From Planctomycetota bacterium (GTDB lineage: Bacteria > Planctomycetota > Planctomycetia > Pirellulales > UBA1268): a DNA stretch of 64,000 nt. This document shows positions 35,397 to 42,811 of the stretch, piece by piece. Both the position numbers and the translations under genes were made by a program. The notes under the pieces are model-generated. The model saw nothing but the letters and a program-made list of their open reading frames with translations, searched no databases and was not told the DNA's origin. Location of the stretch: contig VGZO01000003.1 in assembly GCA_016872555.1 (NCBI GenBank), positions 90,408 through 154,407 on the forward strand. Reading direction: 5' to 3'. Position 1 is the stretch's first letter, and the number at the start of each line of letters is the position of its first letter.

Positions 35397-36047
35397 TTCC
35401 GGTCGGGGTCCGGGCCTTGGCCAAAATGCTCGACACGATGGCTTCGCGGCGAGCAGCACCGCTGCTTGATCTGTCACCCCTACCACACAGCGGGGGATTC
35501 GGGGCGGGGTGATTCTCTTTCCCGCAGCACATCGTCGCGGTCCTTTCCCCACCGAGCCAGGCGCGGCCTCGGTCCACGTCGCTGGGGCGCAGCGACGGCT
35601 TCGGCGAGGCCGACACGGTTCGGGCCGATCGCCAGGTCGATCCCCCGGCGACGATCCTAGGCCGTGGTCCTCCCGTGTTGCCTGCGGACCGTGTTGTCTG
35701 CGGACTGGCGACAGTCGTTCCGGCAGCCCTGCCGAAGCCTGCGGACCAGGCTGACAGGACCGCCGGGCGGTGGCAACTCGCGGCAGCCCGGGACCTCTCC
35801 GGGCGGGTCGAGCGACCGGACCAGCCAAGGCGGGTCCCGACAGTCGCGATCCCCTGTCAGCCGCAGCCCCGCCGCATCGTCGCACGGCATGCGCCTCGAC
35901 GGCGCCGTCCGCAGGGCACCAACGGCACCGTCCAACGCCGCCGGAAACGACACCGGCCGTCGCCCTCCGCTCGAGCGGACGGCGACGGCCGGAGGTCAGG
36001 AACGACGCACGTCTACGGACACCGCGTGCAGGGGAGCGTTCTCACGC
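35397..36047. other. Gene-free stretch of 650 nt
   Basis: I see no convincing gene on either strand; the open frames are short, Arg/Pro/Ser-rich and lack ribosome binding sites. It has a possible weak terminator for the Tyr-rich gene (TCACCCC at 35474-35480 pairing with GGGGTGA at 35506-35512, then TTCTCTTT), a short repeated phrase TTGYCTGCGGAC around 35680-35705, and the terminator of the PEP-CTERM gene at 35953-35992. The rest is unexplained. Confidence 0.5.
35953..35992 (-). terminator. Hairpin terminator of the first PEP-CTERM gene
   Basis: Perfect 12-bp outer stem CCGGCCGTCGCC / GGCGACGGCCGG with a second inner stem (TCCGC-TCGA-GCGGA). On the minus strand it is followed by TGTCGTTTCC, a weak T-rich tail. 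It lies 55 nt past the stop of the gene at 36048, so it fits as its terminator. Confidence 0.7.
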
Positions 36048-37241
36048 TCAGATGATGAACCCGGATGACACCATCGGCGACCGTCCCTTGCGACCACGGT
36101 GACGCCGCCGCAACGACCACCCCGACACCGCCGCTCCGATCCCGGCAAAAACCAACGTCGACGGCTCGGGAACCACGACGAGGTCGCCGGTCAGTTGCGA
36201 GAACACCAGGTACTGGCCATCCGTATTGGCCGAGCTCACCCACACGCCGTCGGTCGGGCCGCTGAAGGCCAGGCCGTCGTACGGGCCGCCGTTCACCTGG
36301 ATCGCGCCCAGATTTCCCGACGGGCTTACAACAGGGAACTGGAACAGGTCGAACGTCGTGCCCACGTCGTATTTCGTCGAGTTGTCGAAAGTCAACGCGA
36401 GGAGACCGCCACCGTACTGGTTACCGGTGCCGTTGACGAGGAGAGAGTCGTAGCTCGTGCCCCGCGACGTCCCGGAAATACCCATCGCGATCGTCGAGGC
36501 CGTGCCCCCCGAGACGATGAAACTTCCGTTGCTGGTATTGACGCTGCCGAGCGTCATCGTGCCGTACGACGTCGCGGCCGTGCCGCCGGGCGTGAGCGTG
36601 CCGCCGGATCGGATGTCGATGGAGTTGAGTCTTCCCGTTCCCGAGATCGTCGCTCCCGAGGCGACCGTCATCTGCGGGTTGGTATTGGTGGCGTTGAACA
36701 CGGCCCGGCCGCTGCCGATGACGCCGAGACGCTGTCCGCCGACGAACTGATTGAACACCGTCACACTGACCCCATTCGACCCGGTGTCGAGGACTTGCCC
36801 GCCAATACCGGTGAGAGAAACGCCGGTGTTGATTGTCTGGACGCTGGACGAGAGGTTGGCGATCGGCCCGGCCAAAGTGAACGATGTCAGCGGCACGGCT
36901 GAAGCGGGGTTGATCATGAACGGCCCGGCGGCGGCGGCGAACGTCAACGACGCTCCCGTCCGGTTGCCTGTCGTGCCCGTCAGCCGGGTCGTCCCGGCGA
37001 GGACGTAATTCTGTGCGGTGGCCGGCGGGGAAGGGTTGCCGGTTGTCACCCAGTTCGCCGCATTCGACCACAGGCCGTTCGCACCGCCACCCGTCCAGGT
37101 GTAGGTGGATTGGGCCGACGCCGGCCCCGCCTGCCACGCGACCGCCAGCGACACGATGCTCCACAGAAACGATCCCGGCAGCATCCGGCTGACGCTGGCA
37201 CACATACCGAACGAGGAAATCAAGCCTTTTTGGAAGAACAT
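36048..37241 (-). CDS. PEP-CTERM protein with beta-strand repeats (copy 1)
   Basis: 397 residues from the ATG at 37241. Signal peptide (GSFLWSIVSLAVAWQAGPASA), then the YTWTGG-x-NGLWSNAANW start that marks autotransporter-associated beta-strand repeat proteins. Gly/Ser/Thr-rich repeats follow (SGTSRGTSYDSLLVNGTG, GPYDGLAFSGPTDGVWVSS). The C-terminal sorting signal is VVPEPSTLVFAG, a hydrophobic helix and RRRHRGRKGR. The 8 residues past the basic cluster are atypical. A close paralogue is the gene at 37624-38823. Predicted surface or matrix protein. Confidence 0.88.
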   Translation of the reverse strand: MFFQKGLISSFGMCASVSRMLPGSFLWSIVSLAVAWQAGPASAQSTYTWTGGGANGLWSNAANWVTTGNPSPPATAQNYVLAGTTRLTGTTGNRTGASLTFAAAAGPFMINPASAVPLTSFTLAGPIANLSSSVQTINTGVSLTGIGGQVLDTGSNGVSVTVFNQFVGGQRLGVIGSGRAVFNATNTNPQMTVASGATISGTGRLNSIDIRSGGTLTPGGTAATSYGTMTLGSVNTSNGSFIVSGGTASTIAMGISGTSRGTSYDSLLVNGTGNQYGGGLLALTFDNSTKYDVGTTFDLFQFPVVSPSGNLGAIQVNGGPYDGLAFSGPTDGVWVSSANTDGQYLVFSQLTGDLVVVPEPSTLVFAGIGAAVSGWSLRRRHRGRKGRSPMVSSGFII

Positions 37242-37623
37242 GAGAACCCTAATATCACAGAGGTGTCGGATGCAAAGCTGGGGGACTGACGGAGTCTGGG
37301 GCCCACTCAGTCGGCAGCCACGATGGCTGCACCAAGGTCTCTCCAGCCAGCCGCTGGCAGACGGACCGTCGAGGGGCATACGCCCCGTACTGGGTAAGTC
37401 GGCATTCCAGCCGCTCCGCTTGAATCAAAAACCTGTTTCCATGCGGCAAAATCCCAACCAATCCGACCGGAACCGCCGCTTGTTCCGGTCGGGAAGGTCG
37501 CAACGGGCAACCCCCCTCCTTCAAGACCATTCACCATTCGTCGCTTTCACACTCACAGCCTGTCGCGATCAGTTGTTCGGTCGATCGGGCATCGTGGGCG
37601 ACCGCCGCACATCTGCCGCGGGT
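37242..37623. other. Intergenic region between PEP-CTERM copies 1 and 2
   Basis: About 382 nt; must hold the promoter of copy 1 and the end of copy 2. The hairpin at 37463-37492 is the only clear structure. No three-palindrome element as seen in the other intergenic regions of this segment. Confidence 0.5.
37463..37492 (-). terminator. Probable terminator of PEP-CTERM copy 2
   Basis: Perfect 11-bp stem CCGACCGGAAC / GTTCCGGTCGG around an 8-nt loop. On the minus strand it is followed by ATTGGTTGGGATTTTGCC, a T-rich but interrupted tail. It lies about 130 nt past the stop at 37624, rather far, so its role is less sure. Confidence 0.5.
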
Positions 37624-38823
37624 TCATTGCAGGGGGATCATCCATCCGGTCTCGCGAGCCTGATCCCCCTCCCGGGTTGCCCTCCTGCGCCAACGACCGA
37701 AGCCGACGAGGGCCACACCGCTGAGGGCGATCATCACCGTCGATGGCTCCGGAACGACGACGAGGTTGCCCGTCAGTTGCGAGAACACCAAGGTTTGACC
37801 GGATTGATTTGCCGAACTGACCCACTCGCCATTAACCGGCCCACTGAATGTCACGCCGTCAAACGTCCCTCCCGTGACGCGAACGTCGTTGAATTTGCCG
37901 GACGGGACGGCGTGCGGCAGTTGGAAGAGATTGAAGACGGTATCGGGAGCGTACGAGGTGGCGTTGTCGAAGTTGATCGACAGGACGCCGCCGTATTCGT
38001 TGCCGATACCGTTCACGAGGAATGAGTCGTAGGACGTCCCTCTCGAAGTCCCTGAGATGCCCACGGCCACGGTGGCGGATGTCCCACCGTTGACGATGAA
38101 ACTCGCCGTGCTCGTCGGGCCACTGCCCAGCGTGAGCGTGCCGTACGACGTGCTGCTCGCACTGCCCGGGGTGATCGACCCGCCGGATTGAACGGTCACC
38201 GAAGGCAGTCTGCCGGTTCCTGTGACCGTCGCTCCCGACAACACCGTCACCTTCGCGATCGTGTTGTTCAAAGCGTTGAAAACCGCACGGCCACCTCCGA
38301 CGACGTTGAGATGGGGAGAGGACACGCCGGACACGATTTGCGAGAAGACGGTCACCCCCGAGGCACTCGAACCGGTATCGAAAGTCCTCGTGCCGCTGAC
38401 GGAAACCTGAATATTGAACGACTGCACCGTCCCGGAAAGATTGGCGACGGGGCCGGCAAGCGTGAGCGTGTTGCCGAACGACTGCGGATGGATCACGAAC
38501 GGCCCGGCATTCGCGGCGAAGGTCAGGGCCGTTGCGGTGCGGACCACTGTGGATCCGGTCGTTTGGACACCCCCCGCCAAGACGATCGCTGCACCGGCTA
38601 TCGGGGGCGCGACGGTCGAACCGCTCGTGGTCACCCAGTTGGCCGGTGTCCCCCAGTTCCCGCTGCCGGCGGAACCGGTCCAGGTGTAGGTCTGCGCTAA
38701 CGCCTGTCCGGTCTGACCCAGAACGGTCATCGCGGCGAGGCCCCACAGGAGCGACACCGGAAAACGTGTGCTGCGCCGAACGAGCACATGGGGAACGAGC
38801 GATCGGCCTGAAGACGGGCTCAT
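37624..38823 (-). CDS. PEP-CTERM protein with beta-strand repeats (copy 2)
   Basis: 399 residues from the ATG at 38823. Signal peptide (LLWGLAAMTVLGQTGQALA), then YTWTGSAGSGNWGTPANW and Gly/Ser/Thr repeats. The middle and end match copy 1 almost phrase for phrase (SGTSRGTSYDSFLVNGIGN, FSGPVNGEWVSS, VFSQLTGNLVVVPEPST). The sorting signal is VVPEPSTVMIALSG, a helix and RWRRRATR, with an 11-residue polar tail (EGDQARETGWM...). Clear tandem duplicate of copy 1. A three-palindrome element lies 230-310 nt upstream of its start. Confidence 0.88.
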   Translation of the reverse strand: MSPSSGRSLVPHVLVRRSTRFPVSLLWGLAAMTVLGQTGQALAQTYTWTGSAGSGNWGTPANWVTTSGSTVAPPIAGAAIVLAGGVQTTGSTVVRTATALTFAANAGPFVIHPQSFGNTLTLAGPVANLSGTVQSFNIQVSVSGTRTFDTGSSASGVTVFSQIVSGVSSPHLNVVGGGRAVFNALNNTIAKVTVLSGATVTGTGRLPSVTVQSGGSITPGSASSTSYGTLTLGSGPTSTASFIVNGGTSATVAVGISGTSRGTSYDSFLVNGIGNEYGGVLSINFDNATSYAPDTVFNLFQLPHAVPSGKFNDVRVTGGTFDGVTFSGPVNGEWVSSANQSGQTLVFSQLTGNLVVVPEPSTVMIALSGVALVGFGRWRRRATREGDQARETGWMIPLQ

Positions 38824-38991
38824 GGAAAACCTGCGGAAATAGGTGAAATCGCGTAGCCCCTCTAGCCGCGACAGCCAGACTCGTCGCAAGCGACGTCGGC
38901 GGGCACGGTTCGATCACCGTCGGACGAGACGCCGGCGGCGACCACCCTTCAGAGTGCACGCAGCGTGCCAATCGAGGCCGGTTCGGCAGAT

Positions 38992-39015
38992 GTTGTTTTT
39001 CCCTGGAAAAACAAC
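38992..39015. repeat. AT-rich perfect inverted repeat
   Basis: GTTGTTTTTCC / GGAAAAACAAC, 11 bp perfect with a 2-nt centre. Such an A/T-rich palindrome stands out in this GC-rich genome. The minimal loop argues for a protein-binding site rather than an RNA hairpin. Confidence 0.7.
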
Positions 39016-39051
39016 GCTCGAGACCGTCGATTTCGGGTGGCGGGGAGGGGT

Positions 39052-39133
39052 GGTGTGGTTTGCACCATCCACGCCTGGTGCGAATCGCTCCATGCGATCC
39101 CAGCGTTGAAGGGCCGGTGGAACGAATCGCACC
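39052..39133. repeat. Three-palindrome element, copy A
   Basis: Three 15-bp imperfect palindromes of the form GGTGYGAATCGCWCC: GGTGTGGTTTGCACC (39052), GGTGCGAATCGCTCC (39077) and GGAACGAATCGCACC (39119). A second copy lies at 42671-42769. The 45 nt covering the first two sites align between copies (both end CGAATCGCYCCATGC). Could be operators of a dimeric regulator or stems of a structured RNA. Confidence 0.65.
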
Positions 39134-39272
39134 AGCCCGAAGAGACCACCCTCTCGCGAGGGGTTTTCGACGGGGGCCAGGCGAGCCTTGACGGATCGCC
39201 GTTGAGCGCGAGCCCGTGGGCGACGGAGCCGGGCCCGGTTCGACGGGAAGAAGCCTCGTCCACCAAACGAAA

Positions 39273-39313
39273 CCGGCTGCTGTCTCTCCGGGCAATGGAG
39301 AGACAGCAGCCGG
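39273..39313 (-). terminator. Terminator of PEP-CTERM copy 3
   Basis: Perfect 17-bp stem CCGGCTGCTGTCTCTCC / GGAGAGACAGCAGCCGG, loop of 7 nt. On the minus strand it is followed by TTTCGTTTGG. It lies 46 nt past the stop of the gene at 39360. Long stem and T-rich tail make it a good intrinsic terminator. Confidence 0.85.
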
Positions 39314-39359
39314 TCGGTCGAGACGGGACTGGGGGGAGACGAGGAGCTACCAGAGTCGC

Positions 39360-40727
39360 TCAGACTGCCAAGGGCAATTTGGCAGCGGCCCGCCGCGCCG
39401 CGTTGGCCCGGCGGTGACGGCCCAGTAGCGACCAACCGGTCATCATCACGCCGAAACCGGCAAAGACCATCGTCGAGGGCTCGGGCACGACAACCAGCTG
39501 CCCGGTGGACTCGTTGAACACGAGCTTCGTGTCGGTGCTGGCGGCCCAGTCGGACTGCCAGATCGCATCACCCGAACCGGTACCGGGGTTGATCTTGGTG
39601 AACGTCAACCCCGAGTAAGGCCCGACACCGGCGGTCGAAAAGCCGGCCAGCCCACCGGTGCGATCCACGGTCGTTCCAGAGCCCGCCGCGAACAGGTCCC
39701 ACGTCGTGCCGATCGCATAGACGTTGCTGTTGGCGAACTCGACCGAAACCTGACCACCGTAGTCGAGCGATGCCGGTCCGGAAGTGGAGGTCAAGAGGAC
39801 CTTGGTATTGCTCACGTTCGGCGGGGACGACGACTGGGCAGCGTTGATGTCGAACAGGGTCGTGCTGGTCGACAGCAACTGAAGGTCGCTGGTCGACAGG
39901 GCGTCGATCATCTGTCCGGTGTTGTCGGTATCCAGGTAACCGGTCTCCACGACACCGCCGGCGACGATCTTCTTGGCAAACACGAGCCCACCCGACAGCG
40001 TCGTCCCCGCCGCCGACGTGATCGTGGACTTGGGCATGTTCGTGAGCACGGTATTCGTCGGCTGCCCAAGGTAGACAGTCCCGGCCTGGACGTTCACGTT
40101 CCCGGTGAAGCTCGTATACCCGTCGTCGGGATAGATTCCCGACAGGTTCAGCGTGCCGGCGCCGATTTTCGTGAGGTCGCTCGAGCCACTGAAGTTTCCG
40201 AGCAGCAGCCTGCCGGATCCCGTGACGTTCGCCTCGAGTGCGTTGACGAGGTTCAGCCGAAAGTAGACGTATTGGTCGTTCGCCGAGGCAGACGTGATCA
40301 AGCCCCCGGAACCGATGTCCATCGTGTTGGCCGCCGGATCACCGGGACTGGAATTGGTGAAACCGTGGATCTCGGCGGTGGACGTGAAATTCATCGTCCT
40401 GATCACGGTACCGGTCTCCAGGTCGTTGATGCCGTTGCCGGATCCGTCGGGGAACACCAGATCGAGCGGTCCGACGGGAGTACCGGTGAAGTTCGGGAGC
40501 CAGTTGCCGCCATCGGACCACAGGCCGTTCGAGTTCGCGTTCGTCCAGGTGTAGCTCGCGGCCATCGACGGCGCCGAAAATGCGGTGGCCAACAACCAGA
40601 TCGCGAACAACGCCGAGGCGTTCTCCACCAAGCGACCACGGGCCAACGGATGGCTCGCGACCACCGCGACGCTCCGACATGCCGTTCGCCGAATCTCGAC
40701 CGACTTACCCTCAACGCTGCCCGTCAT
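39360..40727 (-). CDS. PEP-CTERM protein with beta-strand repeats (copy 3, diverged)
   Basis: 455 residues from the ATG at 40727, with AAAGGG about ten nt upstream. Signal peptide (ALFAIWLLATAFSAPSMAA), then YTWTNANSNGLWSDGGNW and beta-strand repeats (GAGTLNLSGIYPDDGYTSF, GNVNVQAGTVYLG). It ends in VVPEPSTMVFAGFG, a hydrophobic helix and an Arg-rich tail (GRHRRANAARRAAAK). More distant from copies 1 and 2, but the C-terminal part (KLVFNESTGQLVVVPEPST) is clearly related. Three small membrane-protein genes lie upstream on the same strand. Confidence 0.88.
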   Translation of the reverse strand: MTGSVEGKSVEIRRTACRSVAVVASHPLARGRLVENASALFAIWLLATAFSAPSMAASYTWTNANSNGLWSDGGNWLPNFTGTPVGPLDLVFPDGSGNGINDLETGTVIRTMNFTSTAEIHGFTNSSPGDPAANTMDIGSGGLITSASANDQYVYFRLNLVNALEANVTGSGRLLLGNFSGSSDLTKIGAGTLNLSGIYPDDGYTSFTGNVNVQAGTVYLGQPTNTVLTNMPKSTITSAAGTTLSGGLVFAKKIVAGGVVETGYLDTDNTGQMIDALSTSDLQLLSTSTTLFDINAAQSSSPPNVSNTKVLLTSTSGPASLDYGGQVSVEFANSNVYAIGTTWDLFAAGSGTTVDRTGGLAGFSTAGVGPYSGLTFTKINPGTGSGDAIWQSDWAASTDTKLVFNESTGQLVVVPEPSTMVFAGFGVMMTGWSLLGRHRRANAARRAAAKLPLAV

Positions 40728-40917
40728 AGAAAAAACCCTTTGAAAAAGGACCGGTTGCCCGCCGGCCCGCTCCAAAACCCAAAACGCAACTGTCAGTACG
40801 AATCGCTTGCGACGCCCAAGGCCACGCCCTGGCGACGTCGTCAACTCCCTGCCGAACACCCCGCCATTGCCGCACGTTTGCCCGACGCACACGCCGCGCC
40901 GGTCAGTGCCGCCACAC

Positions 40918-41265
40918 TCACGCCAACGTCACTACGCAGGCGATCGCCATCAGCGACGCCGCGAGTGCCAGAACCAGCGAACTCGACAACCGCTCTCCAT
41001 CGCCGCGCTGCGGATGACGACGATCCAATCGTCTGTCAGGGGCGTCCTCCGACCGCGGGGATGACGGCGGGCTGAACCGCTCGCCGTCATCCCGGAAGTC
41101 GTACGATGCCGCGACGACCGCACTCGTGTGATCCAAGGAAACCCCCCATCCACTGCTCGACGGCTCGGCCAAGCCGGCACGCCGATCGGCGTCGCCAGGC
41201 GACGACTCGCCGGCGACTGCCGACCTCCCTGCACGTCCCCTGAATCGTCGATCGATCTGCAACAC
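40918..41265 (-). CDS. Small protein with C-terminal transmembrane segment
   Basis: 115 residues from the GTG at 41265, which has a perfect AGGAGG nine nt upstream. The first ~90 residues are polar and charged, and the last ~22 form a hydrophobic helix (SSSLVLALAASLMAIACVVTLA), a tail-anchor pattern. Low similarity to anything I recognise. The ribosome binding site and membrane tail are the reasons to call it; composition of the soluble part is only moderately protein-like, so it could be wrong. Confidence 0.5.
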   Translation of the reverse strand: MLQIDRRFRGRAGRSAVAGESSPGDADRRAGLAEPSSSGWGVSLDHTSAVVAASYDFRDDGERFSPPSSPRSEDAPDRRLDRRHPQRGDGERLSSSLVLALAASLMAIACVVTLA

Positions 41266-41345
41266 GGCAAAGCCCCTCCTGCGCACCGGCCGTTGAGAAA
41301 CCCCTCCCAGCCGACGGTCGCCCGTCAGGATCGCGATCCAATCCG

Positions 41346-41477
41346 TCACACGACCCACAGCACCGCCATGAAAAACGTGATTGGCAACGCACACAACGCG
41401 ACATCGGCACGAGTCAGCGCCGTGCGCCATCGTGTCATCAGTCCGAGTCGTCGCTTCACGCCACGTGAATTCGGCAT
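41346..41477 (-). CDS. Very small membrane protein (43 residues)
   Basis: ATG at 41477 with a perfect AAAGGAG seven nt upstream. A strongly basic N-terminal half (MPNSRGVKRRLGLMTRWR) is followed by one hydrophobic segment (VALCALPITFFMAVLWVV) that runs to the last residue. The pattern is that of a small inner-membrane protein with N-terminus inside. No relative recognised. It sits in a series of three such genes upstream of PEP-CTERM copy 3. Confidence 0.6.
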   Translation of the reverse strand: MPNSRGVKRRLGLMTRWRTALTRADVALCALPITFFMAVLWVV

Positions 41478-41689
41478 ACGCATCTCCTTTCCGTTCGCTC
41501 CTGAAATTGGCTCTTCATCCAGTTGCTCCGGTCAATCGCCCCGCTCCGCGCCGCGGTCCCTATCGCCGCAGGGCGGGGGAACAGCGTTGCCACCCTGTCG
41601 CGTTCAATCGGTCGCCGCTTGGTGACCGCCATGCCAAACGGCAAGGGAGGTCACGGCCGCGGAATCGATCCACGCGATTCAGGGACGGC

Positions 41690-41830
41690 TCAAACCATCG
41701 AGACGCTCGTCAGCAGGATCGCGATCGGCACCACGCTCGGCACGAACTGGGACACGAATCGACCCACCTTCGACCGACGTTCCATCGGGCTCCATGAACC
41801 GGTGATCACCCGCGATGCAATGGCACTCAT
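41690..41830 (-). CDS. Very small membrane protein (46 residues)
   Basis: ATG at 41830 with GAGGAGG eight nt upstream. Basic N-terminal half (MERRSKVGRFVSQ in the middle) and a hydrophobic C-terminal end (FVPSVVPIAILLTSVSMV). Same design as the 43-residue protein downstream but no clear sequence identity. The stop codon of an overlapping upstream frame forms a TGATG with its start, which may be chance. Confidence 0.58.
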   Translation of the reverse strand: MSAIASRVITGSWSPMERRSKVGRFVSQFVPSVVPIAILLTSVSMV

Positions 41831-42811
41831 CACACGATCCTCCTCAACGGGTAGGTACAGACCTGTCGCGTGAACGATTCGCAATCGACGCTGTTCCATG
41901 AATGGGCGGTCGCAACGGCGACGGCTGGACTGACACCGCCGAAAACGGTGTCTCCGCTGAGTCCGCGTGCCGATCGGTTGCCGGATCGGAAGGTGGCCGT
42001 CGTGCGGAGATCCGGGCGCACGTGACGAGGCACGGCTTGCGGGTCACGACGAACGAACGGCTGCCCGATACCGTGCGCCGCGCCGTTGCCCCACGCCTCG
42101 CGCCATCGGCGGGGCATTTCGACTCAGGCGTTTCATCTCCTCGCTGCCCCATGCAGAAGCCCCGCGCTCCGGGCGCACGCTCGGCACACAATCGGCGGCG
42201 CGGGAGAGCCTGCGGTGGTGTTCGAAGGTTTTGGGATCGCGCCACGAAACACCGGCCAATTTGGGGGAAAACCGCCCATCCGGGGAGCCAACGCGCGGCC
42301 CTGCCCAGACACATCACCACCGGCCAGACCTACCGCCTGAGCTCCACCCTGCTTGAAGCCACCTCGCCACCGACCCGACGTTGGAGAACGGCATCGCGCG
42401 GCTGGACACCTCATGTGCCCCACGCCACCGACACGATCCGCCCCAGCCAAACTTCTCCGGCGCTTCCGGAACCCGTCCCGGACAACGCCGTGGCTGGCAG
42501 GCGACATCGCCATGAACGGCCGGAGACAACAGTGCAACCGTCGTGCCAAATGGCACCACCACTCGGTGCCAGGTGCCAAAATCCACTGAAAAACCCATAG
42601 AACCGCGGGAAAATGTTGATTTCCTACGGAGGGCATGCCAGGAGGCCAGGTTTTCGGACTTCTCGCCCGTGGGGTGATTCGCTCCAGCGCCTATGCGGCG
42701 AATCGCCCCATGCCGCGAGCGCTCAGCCCCGAGCAGCCAGTCCCAGCTGGCTCTGGTGCGATTCACACCACCGGGCGGAGCGGCACGAAGATGCCGGTTG
42801 CCATACCGATT
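41831..42811. other. 980-nt stretch without a convincing gene
   Basis: Open frames on both strands have shadow-like composition and poor start signals. Structures seen: a GTGCCA/TGGCAC-rich hairpin region around 42544-42580 (GGCACC-accactc-GGTGCC) and the second three-palindrome element at 42671-42769. It is less GC-rich than the core genome. It may hold regulatory sequence for the small-protein genes or a decayed gene. Confidence 0.5.
42671..42769. repeat. Three-palindrome element, copy B
   Basis: GGGGTGATTCGCTCC (42671), GCGGCGAATCGCCCC (42695) and GGTGCGATTCACACC (42755). The first two sites are 24 nt apart (25 in copy A); the third is 60 nt on (42 in copy A). It lies between the end of the M20 peptidase gene and the small membrane-protein genes, 840 nt upstream of the first of them. 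Confidence 0.65.

Larger units (their letters stand above)
38824..39359. other. 536-nt intergenic region with element A and two hairpins
   Basis: No gene. It carries, left to right, the 24-nt AT-rich inverted repeat (38992-39015), the three-palindrome element (39052-39133) and the terminator of PEP-CTERM copy 3 (39273-39313). It should also contain the promoter of copy 2. Confidence 0.6.

Noticed and set aside
41456..41632. 58-codon minus frame overlapping the start of the 43-residue gene
   Set aside because: No Shine-Dalgarno and no membrane segment; the overlapping 43-residue frame has both.
41830..42117. 95-codon minus frame overlapping the 46-residue gene by TGATG
   Set aside because: The overlap is suggestive, but there is no ribosome binding site and most of the sequence is Arg/Pro-rich shadow-like.
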